A stretch of 64,000 nt of DNA from Hymenobacter piscis. GTDB taxonomy: Bacteria; Bacteroidota; Bacteroidia; Cytophagales; Hymenobacteraceae. Positions 49,589 through 59,052 of the stretch are shown here, in pieces (positions within the stretch are counted from its first letter, which is position 1; each line of letters opens with the position of its first letter). The notes under the pieces were generated by a model. The model ran no database searches. It had not been told where the DNA came from and worked only from the letters and a program-made list of their open reading frames with translations. Location: the NCBI RefSeq assembly GCF_018760735.1, contig NZ_JAHHZN010000016.1, forward strand, positions 1 to 64,000, read 5' to 3'. The translations under genes and the position numbers were made by a program.

Positions 49589-50395
49589 ATGGTGCATTCT
49601 GACGCGCTGCCGGCCGCCCAACCCCGGGCCGCCGGGCAACTCAACCCCTTCTCCCTGGACGGCAAGCTGGCCCTGGTGACGGGCGGCGGCACGGGCATCG
49701 GCCGGGCCATTGCCCGCTGCCTGGTGGCGGCCGGGGCCCGGGTCGTAATTACCGGCCGCCGCGAGGATGTGCTCCGGCAGGCCGCCCGGGAGCTGGGCGA
49801 AGCGGCCCACTACCTCACCAACGACGTGGGCGAGCTAAGCCAGCTGGAGGCGCTGGTGGACCACATCGAAACTACCTTCGGGCCCCTGGATATCCTGGTC
49901 AACAACGCCGGCGTGAACCTGAAAAAACCGGCCCTGGACGTTACGGACGCCGAATTCGGCCGCATCATGCACACCAACCTGCACGCCGTGTTTGCCCTCA
50001 CCCGGGCCTGCGCCGCCCGCATGGTGCCCCGTCAGCGCGGCGTGATTCTGATGATTTCCTCCATGGCCGCCTACTACGGCATCGACCGGGTGGTGGCCTA
50101 CTCGGCCTCCAAATCGGGGGTGGAAGGCATGGTGAAGGTGCTGGCTTCCGAATTCTCGAAGCACAACGTGCGGGTGAATGCCATTGCCCCCGGCTTCATC
50201 GACTCCGAAATGAGCCGCACTGCCCTCAACGCCGACCCCGAGCGCCTCGACCGGGCCATGCGCCGCACGCCCATGGGCCGCTTCGGCGAGGCCGAGGATA
50301 TCGGGCACGCGGCCGTGTTCCTGGCCTCCGAGGCCGCCCGCTACATCACCGGGGCTTCCCTGCCGGTGGATGGGGGCAACGCCATCGGCTTCTGA
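49589..50395 (+). CDS. SDR-family oxidoreductase (probable fructuronate reductase role)
   Basis: A 268-residue short-chain dehydrogenase. NAD(P)-binding TGGGTGIGRAIA, structural NNAGVN, catalytic Ser in ISSMAAYYGIDRVVAYSASK with the Tyr-x3-Lys, and IAPGFIDSEMSR are all present. It resembles gluconate 5-dehydrogenase / KduD-type enzymes. Beside uxuA and GH67 it may serve as an SDR-type D-mannonate oxidoreductase in place of UxuB, which is not seen. The role is inferred from context. A 20-residue N-terminal extension precedes the fold. Confidence 0.85.
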   Translation: MVHSDALPAAQPRAAGQLNPFSLDGKLALVTGGGTGIGRAIARCLVAAGARVVITGRREDVLRQAARELGEAAHYLTNDVGELSQLEALVDHIETTFGPLDILVNNAGVNLKKPALDVTDAEFGRIMHTNLHAVFALTRACAARMVPRQRGVILMISSMAAYYGIDRVVAYSASKSGVEGMVKVLASEFSKHNVRVNAIAPGFIDSEMSRTALNADPERLDRAMRRTPMGRFGEAEDIGHAAVFLASEAARYITGASLPVDGGNAIGF

Positions 50396-50447
50396 GCCGG
50401 CTTTTTCTCCCACTGACTTCTTTTCCTAACTCAAATTCCCACCATCC

Positions 50448-53400
50448 ATGTTCAAACCACTACGCAATACGGCCCTGGGGCTGAGCTGGCCCCTGTGGGC
50501 TGCCGCCGGGCTGCCGGTGGCCGCCGCCCTGCTGCCCACCGGCAGCGCTTTGGCGCAGGCTACACAATCGATTTCCGGGAAGGTGACCAGCCTGGACACG
50601 GGCGAAGGCCTGCCCGGCGTGACCATTGTGCAGAAGGGTACCACCAACGGGGTATCGACGAACATGGACGGGAGCTTCGTGCTGAATGCTCCCCAGGGCA
50701 GCCAGCTGGTGGTAAGCGCCATCGGCTTCGCCAGCCAGGAAATTACGGTGAGCGGCAGCACCCTCACCGTGCGCCTGTCCACCAACACCACGGCCCTGGA
50801 TGAGATTCAGGTGGTGGGCTACGGCACGCAGAAGAAAAGCCAGGTAACGGGCGCCATTTCCTCCGTGAGCGAGGAGCAGCTGCGCGACGTGCCGGTGGCC
50901 AACGTGGCCCAGGCCCTGCAGGGCCGGGCGGCGGGTATTACCATTTCCAGCAACGGCACCGCGCCGGGCCAGTCGCCCACCATCCGCATCCGGGGCAACC
51001 GCTCCCTGTCGGGCAGCAACGACCCGCTGCTGGTGGTAGACGGCATTCCCTACGACGGCAGCATCAACGACCTGAACCCGGACGATCTGACGTCGGTGGA
51101 AGTGCTCAAGGATGCGTCCTCCACCGCCATTTACGGGGCCCGGGGCGCCAACGGCGTGATTCTGATTACCACCCGCCGGGGCAAGAGCGGGGCCGCCCGT
51201 GCTACCTACAGCGGCTACTACGGCCAGAAGCGCATCTACGACCGGTTCGATCTGCAGGACGGCCAGCAGTTTTACGGTTACCGCCTGGAAGCTTTCCGGG
51301 CCCAGAATCCCAACTTCGACCCCGCGGCCGCAACGACCTTCCTCACCAACGATGAGCGGGACAACTACGCGGCCGGCCGCACCACCGACTACCAGGACCT
51401 GCTCTTTCAGAAGGGCCACCTGCAGAACCACACGCTGGGCGTGAGCGGGGGCACCGAGCAGACCCAGTACTCGGCCTCGCTGGGCTACTACGACGAAACC
51501 GGCATCGTGCCCGTGCAGCGCTTCCGGCGCTATTCCCTGCGCGGCACCCTCGACCAGCAGATCAGCCCGCGGGTGAAGGTGGGCGTGAATACGCTCAACA
51601 CGTTCACGGATGAAGACGACCCGAACGTGAACGTGCTCTACCAGATTCTGACCACCAGCCCCCTGGCCTCGCCTTACGGGCCCGACGGGCAGCTGGTGCT
51701 CTACCCCAACGGCGACCAGCTTTCCAACCCCCTGACGCTGTACGCGCCCAACGCCCACCTGGACCGCCGCCGCCGCCTGCGCACCTTCAACAGCCTCTAC
51801 GGCCAGGTTAATATTCTCAAAGGCCTCGATTACCGCCTCAACGTGGGCCTCGATGGCCGCACCCAGGCCGATGACGCGTTCTACGCTTCCGTGACGCCGC
51901 AGAACGGGGCCGGCAACAACACGGCCAGCTCGGCCTCCAGCATGGCCTACAACCTGCTGGCCGAAAACCTGCTGACCTACAACCGCACTTTCGCCGAGCG
52001 CCACGACCTGAACGTAACCGCCCTCTACAGCCGCCAGACCTACCACGCCGACGGGTTCGGGGGCTCGGTGCAGAACACGCTGGCCGATTACCAGCTCAAC
52101 ACCAACCTGGGCGCCGGCACGCCCAACTCCCTGCGCAACACCACCCAGCCGATTGACTGGGCCATTGAGTCCTATATGGGGCGCATCAACTACGCCTTCG
52201 CCGACCGGTATTCGGTTACGCTCACGGCCCGGGCCGATGGGTCGTCGCGTCTGGCGCCGGGCAACAAAACCAAGCTCTTCCCCTCGGCCGCCCTGGCCTG
52301 GAACCTGGCCAACGAGTCGTTCCTGCAGGGCCAGTCCTGGCTGAACGTGCTCAAGCTGCGCGCCAGCCTGGGCCGGGTGGGCAGCACCGCCGTGAACCCC
52401 TACCAGACCCAGGGCGCACTGGCCTCGGGCCTGGGCGCGGGTTACTACAACTACGGCACCGTGGGCGCCGTGGGCGTGGTGCCGTCCAACATCCCGAACC
52501 CCAACCTGGGCTGGGAATACACCACCACCACCAACTTCGGCCTCGACTTCGGCTTCCTGGATAACCGCTTGGCGGGGTCGGTGGAAGTGTACCAGCAGCG
52601 CACCAGCGACCTGCTGCTGCCCGACGCGCTGCCCGCCGCCAGCGGCTACACGTCCTTCGTGCGCAACGCCGGCCAGACCCAGAACCGCGGCATCGAGCTT
52701 TCGCTGACCACGGCCAACGTGCGCTCCGGCAACGTCGGGGGCTTCGAGTGGAGCACCGACTGGAACTTCACCGTCAACCGCGAGAAGCTGCTCGACCTGA
52801 ACCTGTACAACGAGGACGGCAGCCCCCGCGACGACATCGGCAACCAGCGCTTTATCGGGCAGCCCCTGTACGTGTTTTACGACTACAAAAAGCTGGGTAT
52901 CTGGCAGAGCAACGAGGCCGATGAGGCCAGAAGGTACGGCTCCAAGCCTGGCCAGATTAAAGTGGAGGACGTGGACAACGACGGCCGCATCACGGCCGCC
53001 GACCGCCAGATTATCGGCACGCGCCAGCCCAAGTTTGAGGCCGGCCTGACCAACCGCTTCCGCTTCAAGGGCTTCGATATGACGATTGTGGCCCTGACCC
53101 GGGTGGGCGCCACGGTGGTAGATCCGTACTCCTTCGGCCCCAGCTACTACGCCACCAACACGGGCCGCCGCAACCAGCTCAACTTCAACTACTGGACGCC
53201 CACCAACCCCTCCAACGACTACCCGCAGCCCGACCAGACGGCCCGCTCCGATGAGTGGCCCAACTACGGCTCCACGCTGGGCTACCACAGCGGCACCTTC
53301 ATCAAGGTGCGCAGCATTGACCTGGGCTACAACCTGCCCACGGCCTGGGCCAAGGCGGCCCTCATGAGCACGGCCCGCATCTACGTGCAGGTGCAGAATC

Positions 53401-53582
53401 CCTACATCTGGGCCCAGTCGGCCTACTTCCGGCGCAACAAGGCCATCGACCCCGATGCGCTGTCGTACTCGAGCCGTTTCAACGCCGGCAACACGGCCCG
53501 CCAGGGCGGCATCGAGTTTCAGGGCGGCAGCAACTACCCCGTTACCCGGGCCTTCCTGGTGGGGGTAAACGTGGGCTTCTAG
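50448..53582 (+). CDS. SusC-like TonB-dependent outer membrane transporter
   Basis: A 1,044-residue importer. After the signal peptide there is a carboxypeptidase-regulatory-like domain (SISGKVTSLDTGEGLPGVTI, residues 40-120). A TonB box-like DEIQVVGYGTQKKSQVTGAI follows, then the plug with IRIRGNRSLSGSNDPLLVVD and SVEVLKDASSTAIYGARGAN, and a 22-strand barrel ending NVGF. With SusD it imports xylooligosaccharides by TonB energy; the substrate is inferred from neighbours. The SusD gene follows after 58 bases. Confidence 0.95.
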   Translation: MFKPLRNTALGLSWPLWAAAGLPVAAALLPTGSALAQATQSISGKVTSLDTGEGLPGVTIVQKGTTNGVSTNMDGSFVLNAPQGSQLVVSAIGFASQEITVSGSTLTVRLSTNTTALDEIQVVGYGTQKKSQVTGAISSVSEEQLRDVPVANVAQALQGRAAGITISSNGTAPGQSPTIRIRGNRSLSGSNDPLLVVDGIPYDGSINDLNPDDLTSVEVLKDASSTAIYGARGANGVILITTRRGKSGAARATYSGYYGQKRIYDRFDLQDGQQFYGYRLEAFRAQNPNFDPAAATTFLTNDERDNYAAGRTTDYQDLLFQKGHLQNHTLGVSGGTEQTQYSASLGYYDETGIVPVQRFRRYSLRGTLDQQISPRVKVGVNTLNTFTDEDDPNVNVLYQILTTSPLASPYGPDGQLVLYPNGDQLSNPLTLYAPNAHLDRRRRLRTFNSLYGQVNILKGLDYRLNVGLDGRTQADDAFYASVTPQNGAGNNTASSASSMAYNLLAENLLTYNRTFAERHDLNVTALYSRQTYHADGFGGSVQNTLADYQLNTNLGAGTPNSLRNTTQPIDWAIESYMGRINYAFADRYSVTLTARADGSSRLAPGNKTKLFPSAALAWNLANESFLQGQSWLNVLKLRASLGRVGSTAVNPYQTQGALASGLGAGYYNYGTVGAVGVVPSNIPNPNLGWEYTTTTNFGLDFGFLDNRLAGSVEVYQQRTSDLLLPDALPAASGYTSFVRNAGQTQNRGIELSLTTANVRSGNVGGFEWSTDWNFTVNREKLLDLNLYNEDGSPRDDIGNQRFIGQPLYVFYDYKKLGIWQSNEADEARRYGSKPGQIKVEDVDNDGRITAADRQIIGTRQPKFEAGLTNRFRFKGFDMTIVALTRVGATVVDPYSFGPSYYATNTGRRNQLNFNYWTPTNPSNDYPQPDQTARSDEWPNYGSTLGYHSGTFIKVRSIDLGYNLPTAWAKAALMSTARIYVQVQNPYIWAQSAYFRRNKAIDPDALSYSSRFNAGNTARQGGIEFQGGSNYPVTRAFLVGVNVGF

Positions 53583-53640
53583 CGCCGCGGCGGGCCTAGC
53601 CGGCCCATCTTCCCATCCATTTCCCTCCTCCGTCATTCCC

Positions 53641-55386
53641 ATGAAAAAGATAACCTTACTTACGCTCGGCACCGCCCTGCTGCTTACGGCCAGCAGCTGC
53701 GAGAAAGATATTCTCGACGAAAACCCCCAGTCGGTGCTTACCCCGGCCTTTCTGCGCACGGCCCAGGGCATTGAGGCCGGCGTAACGGGCGTGTACTCGG
53801 GCCTGCGCCAGCTCTACGGCAACGACGCGGCTTTCTTCACCACCGAAGCCGGCACCGACCTGTTCACCAACGGCGTGGCCGTCAGCAGCGGGCTGAGCGA
53901 CTACAACAACAACGACCTGACCCCGCTCAACGACGGCTCGCACTCCTTTATCTGGAGCGTGTGCTACGCCCAGATCAATAACGCCAACGGGGTGCTTCAG
54001 TACGGCCCCGAGGCCCAGGGCCTGGCCCCCGCCCGCCTCTCCCAGCTCACGGCCGAAACCAAGCTGCTGCGGGCCAACTACTACTTCCGGCTGGTGCGCG
54101 ACTTCGGGGATGTGCCCCTGATGCTGAGCTTTGTGGATGCGCCCACCAAGGACATTGTGCGGGCCCCGATGGCGGATGTCTATGCCCAGATTATCACGGA
54201 TCTGACCGAGGCCCTGGCTACGATTGCCGACCGCCCGGCCCAGCCCGGCCGCGTCACCCGCGCCACGGCCCTGCACCTGCTGTCCAAAGTGTACCTGACG
54301 CGCGCCACGTCCTCGGCCAAACAGGCCTCCGACTACGCCAACGCCCTGCTCTACTCCAAGGAGCTCATCGACACCCAGAGCCGCTACGGCCTGGCCCTGG
54401 AGGCTGATCCGGGCGCGCTGTTCGTGACCGGCAACGAGAACGGCAAGGAGGTAATTATGAACGCCCAGTTCAACGGCGACGCCACCTTCTCCCGCATCGA
54501 TGGCTTCACGTACGGGGGCGAAAACGTGGGCGGTTTCAACTTCCGCAGCCGCTACGACCTGCTGCCCAACATGGCCCGCGACATTGCCAACGGCCGCCCC
54601 TTCGCCCGCCACGTGCCCACCTACTACCTCGAAAACGCCTACATCCTGCGGGATGCCAGCGGCAACGCGCTGGAATCGGGCGCGGCCCTGCGCACCACCG
54701 ATACGCGCTACAACAAGTGGTTTACCACGGTGTACCGCGTCAACCGGCCCGGAGCCAATGGCGGTAATGCCCAGGCCGTGGTCGGCGATACGGCGGCCTG
54801 GTACCCGGGGCGCGAGCTGTCGGCGGCCCGCCTGGCCCAGATTGCGGCCCGCCAGCCCGTGCCCTACCGCGTGATTCAGCCCAGCCAGTACACCACTGAG
54901 TATTTCCCGACGCTCAACAAGTACGATTCGCCCACCCGCACCTCGGTAAACGGTTTCTCCATCCGGCCCAACATTGTGTACCGCCTGGCCGAAACCTACC
55001 TCATTGCGGCCGAAGCCAGCTACTACCTCGGCAACGTGGACGAGGCCCGCGACTACCTCAACGTAATCCGCCGCCGCGCCGCCGCCCCGGGTAAGGCCGC
55101 CCTCATGGACATCACCTCGGCCCAGGTCAACATCGACTTCATCCTGGATGAGCGCGCCCGCGAACTGGTGGGGGAGATGACCCGCTGGTATGATCTGCAA
55201 CGCACCGGCCAGCTGCTCGTGCGCATGCGCAATACGGCCTACGCCCCGGCCTTCACTACCCGGCCCAGCGGCGTGTACGGCTCCAACGCCGCCATCAACA
55301 TCCGCGACTTCCACGTGCTGCGGCCCATTCCGCAAACGGAAGTGGACCGCACCAGCGGCAAAATCACCCAGAACCCCGGCTACTAA
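53641..55386 (+). CDS. SusD-like glycan-binding lipoprotein
   Basis: A 581-residue RagB/SusD lipoprotein (lipobox TASSC, Cys20) with helical TPR-like scaffold. Landmarks are LDENPQSVLTPAFL near the start, LLRANYYFRLVRDFGDVPLM, ALHLLSKVYLTRA, and the C-terminal YLIAAEASYYLG, FILDERARELVGEMTRWYDL and FHVLRPIPQTEVDR. It acts as the lid of the SusC transporter. No SusE/F-type surface protein follows, which is less usual but known in Cytophagales. Confidence 0.95.
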   Translation: MKKITLLTLGTALLLTASSCEKDILDENPQSVLTPAFLRTAQGIEAGVTGVYSGLRQLYGNDAAFFTTEAGTDLFTNGVAVSSGLSDYNNNDLTPLNDGSHSFIWSVCYAQINNANGVLQYGPEAQGLAPARLSQLTAETKLLRANYYFRLVRDFGDVPLMLSFVDAPTKDIVRAPMADVYAQIITDLTEALATIADRPAQPGRVTRATALHLLSKVYLTRATSSAKQASDYANALLYSKELIDTQSRYGLALEADPGALFVTGNENGKEVIMNAQFNGDATFSRIDGFTYGGENVGGFNFRSRYDLLPNMARDIANGRPFARHVPTYYLENAYILRDASGNALESGAALRTTDTRYNKWFTTVYRVNRPGANGGNAQAVVGDTAAWYPGRELSAARLAQIAARQPVPYRVIQPSQYTTEYFPTLNKYDSPTRTSVNGFSIRPNIVYRLAETYLIAAEASYYLGNVDEARDYLNVIRRRAAAPGKAALMDITSAQVNIDFILDERARELVGEMTRWYDLQRTGQLLVRMRNTAYAPAFTTRPSGVYGSNAAINIRDFHVLRPIPQTEVDRTSGKITQNPGY

Positions 55387-55485
55387 ATCCGTTTCGGACG
55401 ACGGGGCCTCCCTTCTCCGGGAGGGAGGCCCCCGCGCCGTACCGCCCCGCTTGCCCTATTCGTCTTACCCGCTTTTCGCCTTCCG

Positions 55486-57477
55486 ATGCGCCAACCGTTC
55501 CTGCTTCCTACCTTATTCCGTTCCGCGCTGCTGACGGCCGGCCTGCTGGCCGCTGTCAATGGCGCCACGGCCCAGGTGAGCCTGCCGCGTTTGGTAAGCA
55601 ATGGTATGGTGCTTCAGCGCGACCAGCCGGTGCGCGTGTGGGGCTGGGCTGCAAAAGGAGAGAAGGTGAACGTGGCCTTCCAGGGCAAAACCTACCAAGC
55701 CACCACCGGCCCCGACGGCCAGTGGCGCGTAACGTTGCCGGCCCTGAAGGCAGGCGGACCTTACGCCATGACCATCAAAGCCAGCAACCAGCTGGAGCTG
55801 ACCGATATTCTGGTGGGTGACGTGTGGCTGCTCTCGGGGCAGTCGAACATGGAAACGCCCATGAGCCGCCTGCGCGACAAGTATCCGGCCGTTATTGCGG
55901 CGGCGGCTAATCCGCGCATCCGGCAGTATGAGGTGCCCCTGACTTACGCTTTCCAGAAGCCCCGCGCCGATGTAACGGGCGGCAAGTGGGTGGCCGCCGA
56001 CCCGCAGACGGTGCTGCAATTCTCGGGCGTGGGCTACTTCTTCGCCAAGGAAATCAACGCCCGGTACCAGGTGCCGGTGGGCCTGATCAAGGATGCCGTG
56101 GGCGGCTCGCCGGCCGAAGCCTGGCTGAGCGCCGCCGCCCTGCGCCAGTTCCCCACCTATGAGCAGCAGGGCGCGAAATACAAAGACAGCCTGCTGGTCG
56201 CCAGCACCAAGCAGCGCGAAAGCGCCGCCGTGGCCGACTGGTACCGGAAGCTCTACCAGACCGACCAGGGCGAGGCCCCGGGCCAGCCGAAATGGTCGGC
56301 CCCCGGCTACGACGCCAGCGCCTGGGCCACCATGAACGTGCCCGGCTACTGGGCCGGCCAGACGCCGCTCGGCCCCGTGAACGGCGTGGTGTGGTTCCGC
56401 AAGGAAGTGGATGTGCCCGCCGCCATGGTGGGCCCGCCCGCCCGCCTGGAGCTGGGCACGCTGGTCGATGCCGACTCCACCTACATCAACGGGCAGCTGG
56501 TGGGCACTACCGGCTACCAGTATCCGCCCCGTAAGTACGAGGTGAAGCCCGGCGTGCTGAAAGCCGGCAGAAACGTGGTGACGGTGCGCCTGATCAGCAA
56601 CGGCGGGCGCGGCGGCTTTACCCTCGATAAAAACTACCAGCTCACGGCCGGCGGCCAGACCCTGGATTTGCGCGGGCCCTGGCAGTACAAGCTGGGTGCT
56701 ACCATGCCGCCCACGCCCGGCACCACCACGTTTCAGTACCAGCCCGGCGGCCTGTTCAACGGCATGATTGCGCCCGTGCTGCCCTACGCCATCAAGGGCG
56801 TGCTCTGGTACCAGGGCGAAAGCAACACCGGCCGCCCCCAGGACTACCAGGCCCTCATGACCAGCCTGATTGCCGATTGGCGCACGCACTTCCAGCAGCC
56901 CAGGCTGCCCTTCCTGTACGTGCAGCTGGCCAACTTCATGGCCACAAAGCCGGAGCCCGGCGAGAGTGGCTGGGCGGCAGTGCGCGACGCCCAGCGCCGC
57001 ACCCTGGCCGTGCCCCACACCGGCATGGCCGTAATTACCGACGCCGGCGAGTGGAACGACATTCACCCCCTGGATAAGCAGACGCCCGGCCACCGCCTGG
57101 CCCTGGCCGCCCAGAAAGTAGCCTACGGCGACTCCAAAGTGGTTTCCTCGGGCCCCCTGTACCAGGAAATGCAGGTAGCCGGTAACAAAGCCACGCTCAG
57201 CTTCGGCAGCCTCGGCGGTGGTTTGGTGGCCAAGGGCGGCGGCCCGCTCAAGGGCTTCGCCGTGGCCGGCCCCGACAAGAAATTCGTGTGGGCCGAAGCC
57301 CGGATTGAGGGCAGGAAAGTGGTGGTCTGGAGCGACCAGGTACCCGTGCCCGCCGTGGTGCGCTACGCCTGGGCCGACAACCCCGAGGGGGCCAACCTCT
57401 ACAACCGGGAAGGCCTGCCCGCCTCGCCCTTCTCCACCGAGCCCGATCCGGCAGCCGGGGCCACGGGCCGCCGCTAA
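55486..57477 (+). CDS. SGNH esterase (sialate O-acetylesterase-like; probable acetylxylan esterase)
   Basis: A 663-residue exported protein (signal peptide to about residue 29). An N-terminal beta domain (MVLQRDQPVRVWGWAAKGEK) precedes the catalytic domain, split by a jelly-roll-like insertion (residues 260-400). Ser nucleophile is in VWLLSGQSNMETPMS (about 120), WYQGESN is near 446, and the Asp-x-x-His pair is in EWNDIHPLDKQTPGH. The family is annotated as 9-O-acetylesterase, but next to xylan genes, deacetylation of xylan is the likelier job. Confidence 0.85.
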   Translation: MRQPFLLPTLFRSALLTAGLLAAVNGATAQVSLPRLVSNGMVLQRDQPVRVWGWAAKGEKVNVAFQGKTYQATTGPDGQWRVTLPALKAGGPYAMTIKASNQLELTDILVGDVWLLSGQSNMETPMSRLRDKYPAVIAAAANPRIRQYEVPLTYAFQKPRADVTGGKWVAADPQTVLQFSGVGYFFAKEINARYQVPVGLIKDAVGGSPAEAWLSAAALRQFPTYEQQGAKYKDSLLVASTKQRESAAVADWYRKLYQTDQGEAPGQPKWSAPGYDASAWATMNVPGYWAGQTPLGPVNGVVWFRKEVDVPAAMVGPPARLELGTLVDADSTYINGQLVGTTGYQYPPRKYEVKPGVLKAGRNVVTVRLISNGGRGGFTLDKNYQLTAGGQTLDLRGPWQYKLGATMPPTPGTTTFQYQPGGLFNGMIAPVLPYAIKGVLWYQGESNTGRPQDYQALMTSLIADWRTHFQQPRLPFLYVQLANFMATKPEPGESGWAAVRDAQRRTLAVPHTGMAVITDAGEWNDIHPLDKQTPGHRLALAAQKVAYGDSKVVSSGPLYQEMQVAGNKATLSFGSLGGGLVAKGGGPLKGFAVAGPDKKFVWAEARIEGRKVVVWSDQVPVPAVVRYAWADNPEGANLYNREGLPASPFSTEPDPAAGATGRR

Positions 57478-57513
57478 GCCCCGCGCCAGATTGCCAAGCC
57501 ACTTCCTTCTCCT

Positions 57514-59052
57514 ATGAAATACCTTCTCGGCTACGACATCGGTAGCTCTTCCATCAAAGCCTCTTTGCTCGACGCGGCCACCGGCCGCTGCGTGGCGGCG
57601 GCCACCACGCCCACCACCGAAATGGGCATGGACGTGCCCCAGCCGGGCTGGGCCGAGCAGCGCCCTGAGCGGTGGTGGCAGGAAATCATCAACGCCACCC
57701 GCCAGCTGCAGGATACCTACGGCTTCGAGGGGGCGCAGGTGGCCGCCATCGGCATCACCTACCAGATGCACGGCTTGGTGCTGGTGGATGCCCAGGGCCA
57801 GGTGCTGCGCCCAGCCATCATCTGGTGCGACAGCCGGGCGGTGGAGCTGGGCAACCAGGCCTTTGCCGACCTGGGCGAAGCGCACTGTTTGGAGCACTTC
57901 CTGAACTCGCCCGGCAACTTCACGGCCTCCAAGCTCAAGTGGGTGCAGGACCACGAGCCGGCGGTGTACGCGCAGATCCACAAAATCCAGCTCCCCGGCG
58001 ACTACATTGCCTTCAAGCTGACCGGCCAGCTCCAGACCACCGTGTCGGGGCTGTCGGAAGGCGTGTTCTGGGATTTCAAAAACCAGGCCCTGGCCCAGGA
58101 TCTGCTCGACTATTACAACATCAGCCCCGAGCTGCTGCCCGAGGTGGTGGATACGTTTTCGGTGCAGGGCCGCCTGAGCGAGGAAGCGGCCCGCACGCTG
58201 GGCCTGGCGGCCGGCACGCCCGTGAGCTACCGCGCCGGCGACCAGCCCAACAACGCCTTTTCCCTGAACGTGCTGCAGCCCGGCGAAATAGCCGCCACGG
58301 CCGGCACCTCGGGCGTCATCTACGGCATCACGGAGGCACCGGCTTCTGATGCCCAGTCGCGGGTGAATGCCTTTGTGCACGTGAACAGTACGCCCGGGCA
58401 GCCCCGCAACGGCGTGCTCATGTGCATGAACGGCACCGGCATCCTCAACAGCTGGCTGCGCCGCATGGTGGGCGAACTGCCCTACAACGAAATGAACCGG
58501 CTGGCCGCCGAGGCGCCGGTAGGAGCGGAGGGGCTGGTGTTCCTGCCCTTCGGCAACGGAGCCGAGCGGATTCTGGCCAACCAGCCCGCCGAGGCCGCTC
58601 TGCTGGGTCTGAACCTGAACGTACACTCCCGCGCCCACCTGCTCCGCGCCGCCCAGGAGGGCATCGTGTTTGCCCTCATGTACGGCCTGGGCATTATGCG
58701 CGACATGGGCGTGGCGGTGCACACCGTGCGCGCCGGCAACGCCAACATGTTCCTGAGCCCGGTGTTCCGCGAGGCCTTCGTGAATACCGGCAACCTCACC
58801 CTGGAGCTCTACAACACCGACGCGGCCCAGGGCGCGGCCCGCGGGGCCGGCGTGGGCGCGGGCATCTACGCCTCGGTGGCCGAAGCCTTCGGCGGGCTCG
58901 AATGCCTGCTCACCGAAACGCCCGATCCGGCCCTGCAGCCGCAGTACGCGGCCGCCTACGCCCGCTGGCAGCAGGCCCTGCAGCAGCAACTACACGCATC
59001 AACTATTTCATCCTCCAACCTCCCGACGCATGTCACGCAACTCGCTTTCTAA
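57514..59052 (+). CDS. xylB: xylulokinase
   Basis: A 512-residue FGGY-family kinase that phosphorylates D-xylulose. N-terminal GYDIGSSSIKASLLDAATGR is the ATP phosphate loop, with ITYQMHGLVLVD and IIWCDSRAVELG. The second domain has GDQPNNAFSLNVLQPGEIAA, ATAGTSGVIYGITEA and AGNANMFLSPVFREAF (FGGY signature region). Its last 23 bases overlap the start of xylA, so the two are translationally coupled. Confidence 0.95.
   Translation: MKYLLGYDIGSSSIKASLLDAATGRCVAAATTPTTEMGMDVPQPGWAEQRPERWWQEIINATRQLQDTYGFEGAQVAAIGITYQMHGLVLVDAQGQVLRPAIIWCDSRAVELGNQAFADLGEAHCLEHFLNSPGNFTASKLKWVQDHEPAVYAQIHKIQLPGDYIAFKLTGQLQTTVSGLSEGVFWDFKNQALAQDLLDYYNISPELLPEVVDTFSVQGRLSEEAARTLGLAAGTPVSYRAGDQPNNAFSLNVLQPGEIAATAGTSGVIYGITEAPASDAQSRVNAFVHVNSTPGQPRNGVLMCMNGTGILNSWLRRMVGELPYNEMNRLAAEAPVGAEGLVFLPFGNGAERILANQPAEAALLGLNLNVHSRAHLLRAAQEGIVFALMYGLGIMRDMGVAVHTVRAGNANMFLSPVFREAFVNTGNLTLELYNTDAAQGAARGAGVGAGIYASVAEAFGGLECLLTETPDPALQPQYAAAYARWQQALQQQLHASTISSSNLPTHVTQLAF

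Noticed and set aside
50460..53771. Long open frame (1,103 codons) on the minus strand opposite susC
   Set aside because: The SusC motifs on the plus strand are unambiguous; the opposite frame is Val/Gly/His-rich shadow sequence.
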